DNA of 64,000 bases from Cyathus striatus (lineage: Eukaryota; Basidiomycota; Agaricomycetes; Agaricales; Nidulariaceae): NCBI GenBank assembly GCA_025738555.1, contig JAOVFP010000003.1, positions 1,426,001-1,490,000 of the forward strand, in the 5' to 3' direction. The translations under genes and the position numbers were made by a program. The notes under the pieces are model-generated. The model made no database searches. It worked only from the letters and a program-made list of their open reading frames with translations, and was not told the origin of the DNA. Shown in pieces: positions 1 through 13,082 of this stretch; the stretch's first letter is position 1, and every line of letters begins with the position of its first letter.

Positions 1-3000
1 GACTAGATTTCTGTCATCTGGTGAATGTAGCAGAAGGAGGTAAGATCTTAATTTTCACTTTTTCGCATTTATTAATGCATTATGAGGATGTATAATATGG
101 AATAATTATATTATGTTATATCTATATCTAACTGAACGGATCGTGCATATTCTACATTTCTAATAGCAATGTAGAGGATGTAAATTAATGTGGTAGAGGT
201 GGTGCATGTAGACTGGATATCTTATAATTGATGGGATGTGCCATATGCGAACAGAAGTGATGAGCACGGGATATTTGTGTTGCGCATTCCGAAAATGACA
301 GATGAGTCATCACATGAACGCAGCGTGACGAGACTAGATTTCGGTCATCTGGTGAATATAGCGGAAGGAGGCAAGATCTTAATTTTCACTTTTTCGCATT
401 TATTAATGCATTATGAGGATGTATAATATGGAATAATTATATAATGTTATATCTACATCTAACTGAACGGATCATGCATGTTCTACATTTCTAATAGCGA
501 TGTAGAGGATGTAAATTAATGTGATAGAAGTGGTGCATGTAGACTGGATATCTTATAATTGATGGGATGTGCCATATGTGAACAGAAGTGATAAGCGTGG
601 GATATTTGTGTTGAGCATTCCGAAAATGACGAATGAGTCATCACATGAACGCAGCGCGATGAGACTAGATTCCTGTCATCTGGTGAATGTAGCAGAAGGA
701 GGCAAGATCTTCACCTGTAATTTTTCGCATTTATTAGTGCATTATGAGGGTGTATAATATGGAATAATTATATTATGTTATATCTACATCTAACTGAAAG
801 GATTGTGCATGTTCTACATTTCTAATAGTGAAGTAGAGGATATGAATTAATGAGGTAGAAGTGGTGCATGTAGACTGGATATCTTATAACTGATAGGATG
901 TGCCTTACGCAGACAGATGTGATAAGTGTGGGATATTTGTGATGCGAATTCCGAAAATAACAGATGAGTCAGCACATGAACGCAGCGCGACGAGACTAGA
1001 TTCCTGTCATCTGGTGAATGTGGCGGAAGGAGGCAAGATCTTCGTTTGTAATTTTCACAATTATTAGTGCATTACGGAGATCTATCATATCGAATAATTA
1101 TATTGTGAAATATCTACACCTAACTGAATAGATCGTGAGTTTCCTACATTTCTAATAGCAATGTAGATGATCTAAATAAATGAGGAAGAAGTGGTGCATG
1201 TAGACTGGATATGCTATGATTGATGGGATGTGCCATACGCGGACAGATGTAATAAGCGTGTGGGATATTGGTTTGCACATTCCGAAAATGACAGATGAGT
1301 CAGCCCATGACCACAGCGCGACAAGACTAGTTTCCTGTCATCTGGTGAATGTAGCGGAAGGAGGCAAGATCTTAATTTTCACTTTTTCGCATTTATTAGA
1401 GCATTATGAGGATGTATAATATGGAATAATTATATAATGTTATATCTACATCTAACTTAAAGGATCGTGCATGTTCTACATTTCTAATGGCGATGTAGAG
1501 GATATGAATTAATGAGGTAGAAGTGGTGCATGTAGACTGGATATCCTATGATTGATGGGATGTGCCTTACACGGAAAGATGTGATAAGCATGGGATATTA
1601 GTGTTGTGCATTCCGAAAATGACAGATGAGTCAGCACATAAATGCAGTGCTACGAGACTAGATTCCTGTCATCTGGTGAATGTGGTGGAAGGAGGCAGGA
1701 TCTTCGATTGTAATTTTTCGCATTTATTAGTGCACTATGGAGATCTACCACATAGAATAATGTTATATCTACATCTAACTGAACAGATTGTGCGTGTTCT
1801 ACATTTCTAATAGCGAAGTAGATAATCTAAATGAATGAGGAAGAAGTGGTGCATGTAGACTGGATATTCTATGATTGATGGGATGTGCCATAAGTGGACA
1901 GATGTGATAAGCGTGGGATATTTGTGTTGTGCATTCCGAAAATGACAGATGAGTTAGCACATGAACACAGCACGACAAGACTAGATTCCTGTCATCTGGT
2001 AAATGTGGTGGAAGGAGGTAAGATCTTCATCTGTAATTTTTCACATTTATTAGTGCATTATGGGGATGTATAATATGAAATAATTATATTATGTTATATC
2101 TATATCTAACTGAATGGATCATGCATGTTCTACATTTATAATAGCGATGTAGAGGATGTAAATTAATGTGGTAGAAGTGGTGCATGTAGACTGGATGTCT
2201 TGTGATTGGTGGGATGTGCCATATGTGAACAGAAGTGATAAGCATGGGATATTTGTGTTGCACATTCCGAAAATAACAGATGAGTCAGCACATGAATGCA
2301 GCGCGACGAGACTAGATTCCTATCATGTGGTGAATGCGGTGGAAGAACATAGATCTTAATTTTTAACATTTTCGCATTTATTACTGCATAATGGCAATCT
2401 ATCATATAGAATACCTATATTATGAAATATTTACAGTGTAATGATTCCTGAGTTATTTTTATCTTGAGCGTTCAGAAAACGACAGATTCCTAAAGCCTTT
2501 GCCAATCATGTACAAATAGCACACATTTGCTGTCATCTGGTGAATGTGGCGGAAGGAGACAAGATCTTAATTCTTAATTTTCGCATTTTTCAGAGCATTA
2601 TGACGATCTATCATATACTATCATTATATTGTGGAATATCTGCATCTAACTTAATGGATCGTGCGTGTTCTACATCTCTAATAGTGAAGTTGATGATGTG
2701 AATTAATGAGGTAGAAGTGGTGCATGTAGACTGGATATCTTATGATTGATAGGATGTGCCATACGCGGACTGAAGTAATAAGCATGGGATATTTGTCTTC
2801 TGCATTCCGAAAATGACAAATGAGTCAGCACATGAATGCAGCGCAATGAGGCTAGATTCCTGTCATCTGGTGAATGTGGCGGATGGAGGCAAGATCTATA
2901 TTTTTAATTTTTCACATTTAGTAGTACATTATGAGGATCTATCATATGGAATAATTATGCAATGACATATCTACATCTAACTGAATGGATTGAGCATGTT

Positions 3001-4064
3001 CTACATTTCTAATAGCAAAGTAGATAATCTAAATTAATGAGGTAGAAGTGGTGCATGTAGACTGGATATTGTATGATTGATAGGATGTGCTATACACGGA
3101 CACATATGATAAGCATGGGATATTTGTATTGTGCCTCCCGAAATTGGCAGATGAGTCAGTACATGAACACAGCGCGACAAGACTAGATTTCTGTCATCTG
3201 GTGAATGTAGCAGAAGGAGGCATGATCTATATTTTTAATTTCTTGCATTTATTAGTGCATTATGAGGATCTATCATATGGAATATGTATATGATGAAATA
3301 TCTACATCTAACTGAATGGATCATGCATGTTATACATTTCTAATAGCGATGTAGAGGATCTAAATTAATGAGGTAGAAGTTATGCATGTATACTGGATAT
3401 CCTATTATTGATGGGATGTGCCATATGTGGACAGAAGTGACATGCATGGGATATTGATTTGTGCGTTCTAAATATGACAGATGCATCTAATAATTATACC
3501 AGTGCGACAAGACTAGATTCCTGTCATCTGGTTAATTTGGCGGAAGGAGGCAAGATTATAATTTTCACTTTTTCACATTTATTAATGCATTATGGGGATC
3601 TATCATATGGAATAGGTATATTGTGCAATATCTACATCTATCTGAATGCATTATGCATGTCCTATATTTCTAATAGTGAAGTATAGGATTTAAATTAATG
3701 AGGAAGAAGTGGTGCATGTAGACTGGATATCTTATGATTGAATGGATGTGCCATATGTAAACAGATGGGATAAGCATGGGATATTGGTTTGCGCATTCTG
3801 AAAATGACACATGAGTCAGCACCTGAATGCAGCGCAACGAGACTAGATTCCTATCATGTGGTGAATGCGGTGGACAAACGTAAGATCTTAATTTTCACTT
3901 TTTCGCATTTATTACTGCATAATGGCAATCTATCATATAGAATACATATATTATGAAATATTTACAGTGTGATGATCCCTGTGTTATGTTTATCTTGAGC
4001 ATTCAGAGAATGACAGATTCCTAAAGCCTTTGCCAATCATGTACAAATAACTCACATTTGCTGG
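1..4064. repeat. 331-base tandem satellite array with higher-order structure
   Basis: The landmark GACTAGAT recurs at 1, 332, 663, 994, 1325, 1656, 1979, 2310, 3181, 3511 and 3841 (GGCTAGAT at 2850), a period of about 331 bases and roughly 12 units. The start of the array lies outside the window. Two units, at 2310-2530 and 3841-4064, share a variant second half (TTATTACTGCATAATGG onward) absent from the others, so a larger unit of about 1531 bases is superimposed. Each unit keeps a short open frame of 60-80 codons, but frames, starts and stops differ between units and no codon-level conservation is apparent, so I read it as non-coding satellite. Confidence 0.93.
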
Positions 4065-4408
4065 GGTATCGCTCCGTGACACTCCAACATTTATTAGGGC
4101 ATAATACTGCTTTATCTTAAGCAATAGTTATGGAGATTACATTCATAATAGGGAACTACGTGACTGGTTATTCCAGCAATTTCAAGAAATACATTATTCA
4201 TTATTTATTTTACATTACATTTCTTGTTCGCTATGCGTGTCCATCATATTTTTAAATAATGTATGTCATAATCTTCCTGCCACCACACTACATTCCAGTC
4301 TGGCTTCGTTGTGCTCCATTCTTCGTATGTTCCATTGTAATCAACGTGAACCCATGTCAACTTCTTACCCACTTCATTCAAGTTGTATTCTCCTCTTGAA
4401 GACGGCAA

Positions 4409-7400
4409 TCATCCATTACCACCACTGGACCGCATTCTGTACCAGCCTGAGATATCTTGATCAGTAGGTGGGGCTTCATGTTCGACATTGGAGCTGGATG
4501 CCGATGGTGGCATTGGCGGAGTAATTTGGGTCACGAGGCCCTCCCAAAACCTTTCCAACGTTGGGGGTGCAGGAAATTTGGATGCCAATTGTTGTGCTTC
4601 ATTGCTCCACTGCAAGTATTCGTCTATATCCTATGTATCATCAACCAGTCCATATAGCTGAAGGATTTCCTTGTCGAATAACCCTATGATGTGTGAGTCG
4701 AGGGCTGGGACTACAATTTTTAGAATGAAGAGCACATAGCATGCATATTCAAAATTGAGGTACAGATACTGCACTACAACGGGTGGATTACCGTACTCTA
4801 GTAGTATGGACATATCTGCATAATTGATGTTAATTCGATTTGTAATCTATAATAATATATTCTTACTTTCGTGGATAATGTTGCAGCTCAAGACAGGAAG
4901 GAGGGTGAGTTTTGGATGACTTCCTATCCCATGACAGTTCTGTATTCCTTCAATACTGCATCAAGAGCAGTTAGGGGGGCCATGGATGAAGTCAATTGTG
5001 CAGGCCTCCTCTACCAGAACACGAAAGTAGACTTAGTATAATCAACATTTAATTGACTCGATTGACATACCTGCTTCAAAGCATCTATCGCATGCATACT
5101 TTTTCGTGTACTCTCTCAGTTCATTAACTATATTTTTCAGTGTACGCCAGACTGGAATCACGCCTTGCCCCAAATTGGAGTATGGCCACACATAGGGTCT
5201 CTAATGATCAACCAGTTAGACAAGATGCGTGCCAAGAATAAGACTCACTGGAACGGTGTTGAGAATGAAGCTCCGGAGTGGCCCCCCCTTCATGCCGACC
5301 ACATAAAAATATTGAGGGACCTTGGTGGAGATAGTTTCCTGCATGCTGGCAAGACTGGAAGTAGAAACTGAGAGAGGGTGGGTTGGTGTAGGGAGATAGT
5401 GAGTCGGGAAGTGATGAGGACGAGTGTTTTAAGAGGGTGGGTTGGTGTACGGAGGAAGGAATAGTGAGCCGGGAAGTTATGAGGACGAGTTTTTTGATGT
5501 GCAACTGAGCTGGATATGTCCGTGTTTCAGGGATACAAGTTAAAAACACTACGGCTCACCAAAGATGTGCCTAAATTCAAGTTTTCCATGTTTTCCTCTA
5601 GCCTATTAGTATCACCGATGCCGGATATAGATTATCTATTTTAAGTAATTCTAATGGGACCGGATAAAGACCAGTATAGTAATAGTTCCGATGGGGCTTG
5701 TTTCGTCGTATCTATGTGTTCTCCATTTGAAGTCATCACATCCACAGAGAAAACTGCCCTTCATTTGCTGCTGTAATGACAAAAGGAAGCAAAGATGGCT
5801 GTACTATGGTGACAAAGTGTTAAACATTATTTTCTACCTTTAATACATGGGGCTATCAAAACTAAAATCCACTAGTCGTAGTGCTTTGTTGTGTATACAT
5901 TCAAACAACATGCTTCTATAAAATTGTACCTCTTCTTTAGGTGGCAGCCATTGAAGAGCTTTACGTGCTGTCCATCCTATGTAGTCATATCCTTCGGGAT
6001 TGTCATCGGGTAGAATCAATTTATTTGCCAGGAGGACTGACACCGGGAGCTGCTGCAGCCGTCGAAGAGAAGGAACAACTTCCCCAATGAGGTAATATAT
6101 ATATCAATAGAATTCCGCCCACCGATACCGATCAGCATACCAGTGGCTTGCGCAGTTGTAGGCAAAAAGTATACAATTCGCATCTTAAAAATTTCTTAGT
6201 TATGAAAGTTAAAATAAATGGTGTGTTGAATGAAGACTTACTGTTATTTGTTACTTCAATTGCGTGATGAGGCAAAATGTGTAGAGGTGGAAATTTAAAT
6301 ATATTATCCATCTCAGCTGGAAATTTGCAATTGATTTGATGTTCTATTTCACATTGATAACAATACATATATGGATGCTCGAAGTCAAACTGGCAGAAAT
6401 TATTTGAAGCGATGAATGTCCGACAATGCTGTGAATGATGGAAGCATATGATGAATTTTAGCAATTGATCGATGATCCAGAACGGCGACAATTGTATCTC
6501 CCTTGGTGGGCGGAACTCAGTCAAATGCTAGACAGAAATTAGCGTATGTAAACAGAGGGGATTGAGAGGTCTTACCCTTGTCATGTACAAGGTAAAAAGT
6601 TGGAGGCATGGGAAATCAACGTCGAAGTCAATGTAATTTCGGGAATCGTTTTCATCAGAAGTAAGGTACCAAGGCATGTTCAAGAGTAGATGGAATGGAG
6701 AATGGTCAGTGCAGCCCTTCAATTTATATCATTTTTTATATTCATGTGGAACAGTTCACCATTTTCCCTTGAGGTAAGTCAATCTGAATCTAGTTATCGG
6801 AGAATTCTAAGGAACATATTAAGTCCACACATCGAGCATATTGCAAACACCCATAATGGGACATAGACATCAACAAATTGAAACATGAATTCTATTTTAG
6901 GTTGACGGACATACAGCCACACATGTGTTGCCATGCACACTACACAGGGTCCTTCTGCAGATGAATAGGGGAAGCAAGCTCCCCCAATTATTAAACTAAA
7001 TTATACCCATCCTTTCTTCGACAGACATGCGATCATAGGAATCTACATATATAGACATGAGTACAAACCGCTGTGTTCGGTTGCTCCTAGCTGCAAGTTC
7101 ATTCAGACATGTGATATTGCGAGTCACCATCGTCATGTGCCTCCTCTCCTCATCCTGATCAATTGTAATCTTCACGTCTCCTGTGAAGTAATCATTAGCC
7201 ATGAGCAAGGTTTCCTTGAGATGTTCTGTGTGATCATATCTCGCGTCCGAGGAGTCACAATGTCTTTCCAGAACAAATCTTTGGTAACTACCGTACCTGT
7301 ACTGACTTCAGTACATCAGAGGGAGGTAATCTAAATAATTAACATACCTTCAACGAGCCCAGAGACATTCCAAGAATGATACCATTGCAGCTCGTGTATG

Positions 7401-9177
7401 GCTGTTTCCACGAGACATCCACAGTCGAGGGTGTCAGAATTTTTAAGATTGTAAAGCGTCCAATGGGAATCTTCCATGCTCCGCTTCAAATCATCCTGAC
7501 CCTTAATGGTATTCTTTGCCCCTGGAACCCCAAGAACGAGAAATTTTGAGCTATTTTCTTCCCCATTCTGTTTGGTGGCCTTAGATCTATGATGCGACAG
7601 GCAGATCGTATTGTTAACATTTGTAGCAAACGCCTCTAGGGTTAGAAGTCGGTCGGAAAATACGGTGGCGGGCAGTTGCGACAGTCCTTCTTCCCTTTTT
7701 GCTGTTGCTAAATGTCGAGTACTTCAGATAAGTATGTTTGGGCTGTCATCAATGAACAACCAAAAGCAGAAACATACTAAAGCTACCCTTCAAATCGGTT
7801 GGTGCTGTATTGACAAATGTCGATCTATTTTTAGAATACCCAGTCTCATAAGAGTATGGGATTGGATCATGATTTCCATCGTTCCATGGGGCTACGCTGT
7901 ATGTTAATACAGGTTATGTGGGTGCAATATCTAATCACATAATTGGATGCTAATGTTTGATGAACTTTGGGAACACCGCCTTCCCGGAAGATTGACCCAG
8001 CGATTGGATCAGTAGCGATAGTAGTGGTAGGAGCAGTAGTGGGTGGAATAGTGCTATGAACATCAAGGTCTATTTAATATACGTCAGTATAAGTTCAACA
8101 TAGCGCTAGGAAGATACTTGCCCATGGCTGCTTCCGACCCAGCATTAGCAGCAATAGCAGTAGGTGGAAAATTATTTTCAGCTTCACTATCACTGACGAG
8201 GTCCTTGCCTATATCTGCATCCGATGCAGTAGTGGTAGGCAGTTCCTTAGTGCCTCCTTTGCTATCAGCATCAAGGTCTATTTAATATACGTCTGAATAA
8301 GTTCAACATAGCGCTAAGAAGATACTTGCCCATGGCTGCTTCTGACAAAGCATTAGCAGCAATAGCGGTAGGCAGAAAATTATTTTCAGCTTCACTATCA
8401 CTGACAAGGTCCTTGCCTATATCTGCATCTGATGCAGTAGTGGTAGGCAGATCCTTAGTGCCTCCTTCACTATCAATGTCAAGGTCTATTTAATATAGGT
8501 TAATATAAGTTTAATGTAGTGCTAGGAAGAAACTTGCCCATGGCTACTTCCGACGCAGCCTTAGGAGGAGTAGCGGTAGGCAGCACGTCATTTCCTCCTT
8601 CGCTAGTAAAGTCAAGGTCCTTGCTCATATCCTTGCCCATTTCTTCATCCAATGCAGTGTTAAGACCAGTAGCAATAGGCACCATGCTATTGCCTCCTTT
8701 GCCAACAACGTCAAGACCAGAAGACATTGTAATTACTTTGGTCAGTATTGACATGACCGAGGATTTTCCCGGGGGATCCTAATATTATTTTTCATCATTA
8801 AATAAATGTATGAATAAAAAGATGCTTACAACCACTGGATATAATGGAGGAAGGTAAGAAACCTCAGGAAATTGGGAAATAAGGCAAATGGAACATATAT
8901 TTAGATAACAACGTACATTTGGAGATGAAGCTGGCTTTGTCATGTCTCCCCCAGGGTTTTGTTCCATGACTGGAGTTGAAAATTTTTGTTTCTTAGTTAT
9001 CTTGCACTTGGAAAGACTAGTGGAAGGCTGAGATGAAGTGCTCTGTAATCTAGACAACCGTCTGATGTTCATGGGATGGGGAGTAGCCAGAGGAATGGAG
9101 GACGACTTTGCCATGTTCCGCAACTTTGGAAATCTGGCAATAGAAAACCACCTCTGAATATAACTAAAATTTGACAT
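4409..9177 (-). pseudogene. Multi-exon gene of unknown function, damaged (gene A)
   Basis: Function not recognised. On the minus strand open segments are joined by plausible short introns. The 5' part carries a basic Ser-rich segment starting MAKSSS near 9114, then three exons of a repeated Asp/Ala/Thr-rich module (8778-8538, 8485-8330, 8277-8122). The next long open exon is about 7727-7348 (roughly 125 codons, containing CGCLVETAIHELQWYHSW), then exons near 7310-7000, 6722-6585 and 6535-6250. The 3' part is an open stretch 4813-4409 interrupted by an in-frame TAG near 4640. Around 6080-6100 an (AT)n run shifts the frame between two well-behaved coding stretches, and a TGA interrupts a Cys-containing segment near 4965. 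These breaks make it a probable pseudogene, though unrecognised splice sites could explain some. It lies convergent to nothing and shares the orientation of gene B. Confidence 0.5.
8122..8778 (-). other. Tandemly duplicated exons with GC-AG introns inside gene A
   Basis: Two exons of exactly 156 bases (8485-8330 and 8277-8122) are near copies of each other and resemble the 3' half of the preceding exon (8778-8538). Each ends in CCATGG followed by a GCAAGT donor, and each intron (about 52 bases) ends TTAAATAG. The exons start and end in the same phase, so the frame stays open across all three. GC-AG is a known minor class of spliceosomal intron; here the non-standard donor has been copied along with the exon. 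The 52-residue module is rich in Asp, Ala and Thr with no recognised fold. Confidence 0.72.
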
Positions 9178-9199
9178 ATCATCATAATTGCTAGGCTGT

Positions 9200-10130
9200 T
9201 ACTTAAGCCTGTGGATTTTCTGGCGTCAAACCACAAAACATGAGTTTTGCAGATGCACTGGGGTATGTTCCGCCAAGCATATTGTTTGAATACAGAAAAT
9301 CCAATCTAACATTTGAGATCATAAATGAGTTGAATTTATCTAACTGGAGATAATGTTGAAAGGTCAATTTGTTTTAAAACCTCTACTGAGGAGATAATGG
9401 AGAAATAATTTTTTTTGATATATTTTAGAAGACCACTGCATAGCCATAAACCCTGTTTACTAACTTGGAAAGTCCGCCCGTGGGTCGCTGATGGATACTA
9501 TTCCATTCAACGTTACTATCATGATCAGAGTGTTGCAAACTTTTTTGGAAACCCCTTCGGATTTCTTCATTATTGCTTGTATCCACTTCATATTTTACAC
9601 ACAGATAGGTATACATCTGAAATATATTACTTACAAATTATATGAAAACATACTTACTGCTCAAAATTGTATGAAGCACATAGTGAGGCCTAGTCCAAAT
9701 CAGCGGCGATGGGATTCATAAGCAAATCACGGCATTGTCCACTGGCTTCAGTTCGGTCATCCCTTTGATTGTGATGGATCTTCAAGGGGAGATTGGAATT
9801 CAACATGTCTCAAGAATAGATGTCACTCTCTGCATCTTCAAACGGAATATCTTCACTTCTTCCTACTCAGTTTCCATTCTGTCTTTTTTATCATGATCTG
9901 TCATATATTAATATCATGTTTTCTAAGTTTCTTTAGAGTAGATCTATCAGATGTTAGAAGCAAGATGGTACAATTTTTACATTTGCAAGACATAAATTGT
10001 GTTCTGTATTTATGAAAAACGGAAATATCCTCTTGTATTTTGCAGACTTGAGCAGAAGAGATATATTGTTTTCAATCCCGAGAGTTTTTGAGGTAAGTTT
10101 GCGAAGGGTGTGTGTCGAAAAATGCAAGTT
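9200..10130. other. AT-rich interval, no gene recognised
   Basis: Short overlapping frames exist on both strands around 9415-9720 but none has codon structure or splice signals that I could support. The stretch separates gene A from the 181-base repeat. Confidence 0.4.
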
Positions 10131-10170
10131 TGCATATCTATGACACTTTGCATAACAATGATCATGATAG

Positions 10171-10755
10171 TATAGTATCTGGCTTCCTGGAATTAATAAT
10201 CTACAAATTTTACGGTACAGTATGCATGTAGTCCAGATAGCTATTAAAACGAGTTCATGTTCATACAGTAACTACTGAGCAAGGTATGGCAATACAAGTA
10301 TTTGAGCAGGGCGCATGATGTATTTTGATGGAACACAACTGCATTCAATGTTATAGTATCTGGCTTACTGGAATTAATAATCTATAAATTTTACGGTACA
10401 GTATGTATGTAGTCCAGAGAGCTATTAAAACAAGTTCATGCTCATACAGTAACTACTGAGCAAGGTATGGCAATACAATTATTTGAGCAGGGCGCATAAT
10501 GTATTTTGATGGAACACAACTGCATTCAATGTCATAGTATCTGGCTCCCTGGAATTAATAATCTATAAATTTTACGGTACAGTAGGAATGTCGCCCAGAG
10601 AATTATTAAAACAAGTTCATGCTCATACAGTAACTACTGAGCAAGGTATGGCAATACGAGTATTTGAGCAGGGCACATAATGTATTTTGATGGAAACCAA
10701 TTGCACTCAAAGTTATAGTATCTGGCTTTCTGGAATTAATAATCTGTATTCAATA
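10171..10755. repeat. 181-base tandem repeat, three copies plus a partial
   Basis: The landmark ATAGTATCTGGCT recurs at about 10171, 10352, 10533 and 10714, an even spacing of 181 bases. The copies are about 90-95% alike by eye; the fourth is cut short near 10755. No coding frame is kept through the units. Confidence 0.9.
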
Positions 10756-10987
10756 GTTTCACGGTATCTTTTCAAAGTTACTCGTAGATCTCTCTGTGTT
10801 CGTCTCTGTGTATTGCGTGTAAATCTTGACATTGACTTCAAGCTCAAGCAGTACAAAATCAGCGAATACCTCATAATATTTAGTGTCTACTCCTTTTTCT
10901 TAGCATATTCATCCACAAACGGCACAATTCACGAGATCTCTAATTTATTAGCGCTATCATTGAAGAAACACTAGTAAACGGAACTAT

Positions 10988-12700
10988 CTAATCTGCAACT
11001 GCACCACCAAGTAGCCCAGTCATTTGTAATAGCTGTGTTCTCTGCTCTTCAATTTCTTTTTCTTTTCTCTTGAGCTCCTTATTTTTCTTGTCGAGCTCTC
11101 GCATCTGCGCTTCAAGCTCCTTCATCAAAGAATGGCTGTTTGCAACCCTAGCTTGTTTCAGCTTTGATGTTAGCTTCGTGAAGAAGTTTGCCAAGTCAAC
11201 ACATTCACTATTGGCTTCATTATGCAATGTCTTTGACACGAAGTGAATGGCTCCACTTGACTCACCAGTGTGACAGGCGAGGACGAGAACCCAAGCCCCT
11301 GTTGATAATGACAACCTCTCCATCTATTCGTGATATTAAATGAATATTCATATGACTGGTAGGACAATTGTGTACCTTAGCGATGATGGGCCCGATGTCT
11401 CTGTTGAAATGCCGACTTGCACTAGCACAGTCCAGTATCTCTGGTTCCAATTTCTTTGTTCGGACTATCTCTGAAGGTGGTATGAAAAACTATATCAAAG
11501 TTAAACATTAGATCTATTACGCACTGTAGTTCAAGCTACCCCGCTGAACACCTTCCACAGTTCCAAAACGTTTCTCGTTCTCTTCCATGGTTACAGGTTT
11601 TCGACGCTCAAGGAAGTTAACCAACCTTGGATTGTAGCTGTTCTTATTTGTACCCGCCAGAAGCACTGGTGGTGACTCTGAAGGGTTCATGGTAAGAACA
11701 GGGTCGATAAAACTATTGTCAATAAGTCCATGTGTGTTCTAAGAGATATATCAGTACATCACACACGAAGTAATAACAGAATCTGTGGCAAGATGAGTTG
11801 GTGAGGACTCCGAAGGGTCCATGGCAAGAAGAACAGGGTCAATGAAACGATTGTCAATAAGTCCAGGTGGGCTCTAAGAGATATATCAGTACATCGTGCA
11901 CAAAATAATAACCAAAACATGATTTACAGTTAATACAGTCACAGACTCATCAGTAGTGGCAGGATCGGAGCTAACTGACTGCATGTCCTTATCACCTGCT
12001 GGCAAATTGGGGGCATGTGCACTCTAATAAGTATTAGTAAGTCAAGCAAGATAATAAACAAAACACGAATTACAGTTGGTACATTCTTGTATCTGCCAGG
12101 TTCAGTGACACCAGGAGAGGTGCCCAAATCTAGGGACTTTAACTGCATAAAAAGATGAGCAAATACTAAAGCTCTAAGACACACTGAGAGATAATTCTGT
12201 CCAGCCTTCATATGGGGGCACTGGCTGCAAAGTGGCCGGTCAGTGCATACGTTACATCGCCTCTGACTGCGAGTGGTAGGAATATGTTCAGGTGGGCTCT
12301 AAGATTACATCAGTACATCACACAAAGTAATAACAAAAAGTGATTTACGGTTGCGTTCTCGTCTCCATCAGGTTCAGTGACAACAGGCGAGATGTCCATA
12401 TCCTGGGACTTTAACAATATAAGAAATGAGTAAATGCTAAAGCTCTAAGACGCACTGTGAGATAAAGTTGTCCGGCTTTCATATGAGGGCACTGGATGCG
12501 AAGTGGCCGGCCAGGACATTTTGTACATTTTTGTGGTGTGCTATTGTTCTTGGGGAGTCTTGTCATGGTTTCCTTCTGGGATCTGGTGGACTTCTTTCTG
12601 CTGGAATTCGCTTTCTGGCCCTTTGATTTCATGGAGGAATGGGTAAGAGGTGAACAGACGGAGTAAAGGTGAGAGGTATTTTTTGGCAGCGGAAAAAACC
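10988..12700 (-). CDS. Spliced hypothetical protein with C-terminal coiled coil and repeated Cys module (gene B)
   Basis: Function not recognised. The last exon (11323-10988) ends in a Lys/Glu-rich heptad-like stretch of about 50 residues (LKELEAQMRELDKK-like, then KNKELKRKEKEIEEQ), a likely coiled coil. An upstream exon near 11450-11378 reads CASASRHFNRDIGPIIAK up to a GTACAC donor. Further upstream, modules are duplicated: GLIDNxFIDPVL...PSES occurs twice (11890-11800 and 11750-11660), and a Cys motif CxxCxxRPLxxQCPHMKAGQ occurs twice (near 12255-12205 and 12540-12480), with only one copy keeping all cysteines. Upstream start probably MKSKGQKANSS near 12632. Exact exon borders are uncertain and some joins do not keep frame in my reading, so it may be partly decayed. 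It is divergent from the KDZ-type gene. Confidence 0.45.
11660..12420 (-). repeat. Duplicated exon-intron blocks inside gene B
   Basis: The block containing GTTATTA...GATGTACTGATATATCTCTTAG occurs near 11735-11780, 11875-11915 and, diverged, 12295-12335. Each copy sits as an intron before an exon beginning AACACAC or AGCCCACCTG. Together with the twin TEP-containing exons near 12105 and 12375, this shows exon-intron units were amplified in tandem. Confidence 0.62.
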
Positions 12701-12751
12701 AAGGCAAGTATAAGGCACAATTTGTGCAGGATGATATGGTACCTGTTTTCT

Positions 12752-13028
12752 GTTTCTTACTTCGACACTAAGTGCCAATATCAGAGGCATACAGATGCAA
12801 ATATGCGCTGATCGGATTGTACACGGGAAATGGTTGCACTTCATATCTATTAAATCAAGTTTCAAATGTCAAAATTAATAGTTAGTCTTTTTTCAAACAC
12901 TGTATCTTTCTTACTTCGACACTAAGTGCCATCATCTGAGGTATACAGATGCAAATATGCGCCGATCGGATTGTACACGTGAAATGATCGCACTTCATAC
13001 CTAGTAAATCGAGTTTCAAGTGTCAAAA
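12752..13028. promoter_or_regulatory. Divergent intergenic region with a duplicated segment of about 120 bases
   Basis: Two direct copies of one segment (about 12760-12873 and 12909-13025) share TTCTTACTTCGACACTAAGT, then CAGATGCAAATATGCGC and CGGATTGTACACG. They lie exactly between gene B (minus) and the KDZ-type gene (plus). The position suggests a shared bidirectional promoter whose element was duplicated. No TATA box is claimed. The 3' copy runs to the start of the plus-strand reading frame. Confidence 0.55.
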
Positions 13029-13082
13029 AGAATAGATATTATTTTTGAAGCACCAAATCGTTTCTTACAACTATCTCCTGCA

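Noticed and set aside
238..3686. Repeated 60-80 codon frames in the 331-base satellite
   Set aside because: Different start points and stops from unit to unit and no start-site context; the period 331 is not a multiple of three.
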